A stretch of 64,000 nucleotides of DNA, from assembly GCF_900105615.1 (NCBI RefSeq), contig NZ_LT630003.1, positions 1,860,001 through 1,924,000 on the forward strand, read 5' to 3'. Every line of letters begins with the position of its first letter. The first letter of the stretch is position 1. Below the pieces are notes generated by a model. It was given only the letters and a program-made list of their open reading frames with translations, had not been told where the DNA came from and did no database searches. Shown piece by piece: positions 63,056-64,000 of this stretch. This DNA comes from Lacrimispora sphenoides JCM 1415 (GTDB lineage: Bacteria > Bacillota > Clostridia > Lachnospirales > Lachnospiraceae). The position numbers and the translations under genes are program-made.

Positions 63056-63104
63056 AGATGGGATAGAATTTTAGACCATAATTTAGTGGATAAAGGAGAT
63101 TCTT

Positions 63105-64000
63105 ATGAGACATTTACTTAACCCGTTAGACTTTAGTGTGGAAGAGACAGGACAACTCTTAGACCTGGCGAAAGATATCGAAGAAAATCTTCCAAAATAT
63201 TCTCATGTATGCGATGGAAAAAAATTAGCGACATTATTTTATGAGCCAAGTACAAGAACTCGTTTGAGTTTCGAGGCTGCCATGTTAAATCTGGGCGGCA
63301 GTGTACTAGGCTTTTCTTCTGCCGACTCCAGTTCTGCCGCAAAAGGAGAAAGTGTTGCTGATACCATTCGGGTTCTCTCCTGCTACGCAGACATATGTGC
63401 CATGAGACATCCAAAGGAAGGGGCTCCACTGGTAGCTGCCAACCATTCCAGCATACCGGTCATCAATGCCGGTGACGGAGGCCACCAGCATCCGACCCAG
63501 ACCCTTACTGATCTGCTTTCCATCAATTCTTTAAAAGGCCGTTTGAATGATCTGACCATTGGCCTCTGTGGCGACTTAAAATTTGGCCGCACGGTTCACT
63601 CTCTGATTAATGCTCTTGTACGTTACGAAAACATCAAATTCATCTTAATTTCCCCTCCAGAGTTACGGGTGCCTGAATACATCCGAGAAGATGTACTGAA
63701 AGCCAACAACATTGAATTTGTAGAAATGGACAGCCTTGACGATGCCATGCCTTCTCTTGATATCCTCTATATGACCCGCGTTCAGAAGGAACGCTTCTTC
63801 AATGAGGAAGATTACATCCGTTTGAAAGACTGCTACATTCTGGACAAAAAGAAAATGAAGCTGGCGAAAGAAGATATGTATGTTCTTCACCCTCTTCCAA
63901 GAGTCAACGAAATCTCAGTGGAGGTTGACGAGGATCCCCGAGCCGCCTACTTTAAGCAGGCACAGTACGGCGTGTATGTGCGTATGGCTCTTATCATGAC
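63105..64000 (+). CDS. pyrB: Aspartate carbamoyltransferase, catalytic subunit (cut by window edge)
   Basis: 298 codons visible; the gene runs off the right edge. ATG follows AAAGGAG. Carbamoyl-phosphate site [55 protein letters not shown] and [11 protein letters not shown] are the ATCase signatures (HPLPR rather than the OTCase motif). It commits carbamoyl phosphate and aspartate to pyrimidine synthesis. Confidence 0.95.
   Translation, partial: MRHLLNPLDFSVEETGQLLDLAKDIEENLPKYSHVCDGKKLATLFYEPSTRTRLSFEAAMLNLGGSVLGFSSADSSSAAKGESVADTIRVLSCYADICAMRHPKEGAPLVAANHSSIPVINAGDGGHQHPTQTLTDLLSINSLKGRLNDLTIGLCGDLKFGRTVHSLINALVRYENIKFILISPPELRVPEYIREDVLKANNIEFVEMDSLDDAMPSLDILYMTRVQKERFFNEEDYIRLKDCYILDKKKMKLAKEDMYVLHPLPRVNEISVEVDEDPRAAYFKQAQYGVYVRMALIM

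Noticed and set aside
1..64000. CRISPR arrays, tRNA or rRNA genes, insertion sequences
   Set aside because: No regularly spaced repeats, cloverleaf-like sequences, rRNA segments or transposase genes were found by reading. The only mobile-element enzyme seen is the SpoIVCA-type recombinase.

Overview
The window looks like a chromosomal segment of a spore-forming anaerobic Firmicute of the Lachnospiraceae, probably the Lacrimispora / Clostridium saccharolyticum-sphenoides group. The reasons are moderate GC, strong AGGAGG ribosome binding sites with some GTG/TTG starts, sporulation genes (sigK, ytaF), a class II GalT, a FolT folate transporter under a THF riboswitch, PurO under a ZTP riboswitch, and a citrate synthase-aconitase pair. 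The genus is an inference; no rRNA or tRNA gene is visible.

Layout. 1-2.5 kb: the N-terminal half of an FtsK/SpoIIIE translocase and a ClpP-like (TepA) protease. 2.8-6.5 kb: citrate synthase and an aconitase-family hydratase, overlapping. 6.5-12 kb: a six-gene operon (xdhC, an NTPase, a FecCD/FecE/BtuF-type ABC importer, a DUF364 protein) led by a 26-codon ORF coupled to xdhC. 12-20 kb: an SH3-NlpC/P60 wall hydrolase, a TrpXYZ-like ABC importer with a possible pseudoknot between its first two genes, a YitT protein, galT and a small membrane protein. 20-26 kb: DegV, a PhoR/PhoP pair and a Na+/phosphate symporter preceded by phased Pho boxes, then a dipeptidase. 26-33.5 kb: a MacAB-like ABC system with an SLH protein, divergent from its probable two-component system. 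33.5-40.7 kb: an alarmone synthetase, Mrp, a HAD phosphatase, FolT, PAP2, CidA/LrgB, FliB and YtaF. 40.8-44.2 kb: a glucose/GlcNAc PTS operon (antiterminator, IIA, HPr, IIBC) behind a RAT/terminator leader. 44.2-49.9 kb: a five-gene oligopeptide ABC operon.

50.0-56.5 kb is the most unusual part. sigK is split: its 3' part lies at 50022-50390 and its 5' part at 56271-56534. Between them is a 5,880-bp element with a SpoIVCA-type large serine recombinase at one end and 12-bp (10 identical) direct repeats at both ends. This is a skin-type developmental excision element. Its cargo is a five-gene [NiFe]-hydrogenase operon (protease, 85-aa unknown, cytochrome b5-like protein, small and large subunits). 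The operon is preceded by a sequence resembling a sigma-E promoter. A 53-aa ORF next to the recombinase, also behind a sigma-E-like promoter, is a candidate directionality factor. The reconstituted SigK has no pro-sequence, so excision may be the main switch for it.

56.6-64 kb: an AICAR formyltransferase and a PurO-type IMP cyclohydrolase under a ZTP riboswitch, a second FtsX-type ABC system with an extracellular CARDB/COG1361-like partner, and the start of pyrB. The leaders of this ABC system and of the distant PAP2 gene share a conserved sequence that I do not recognise.
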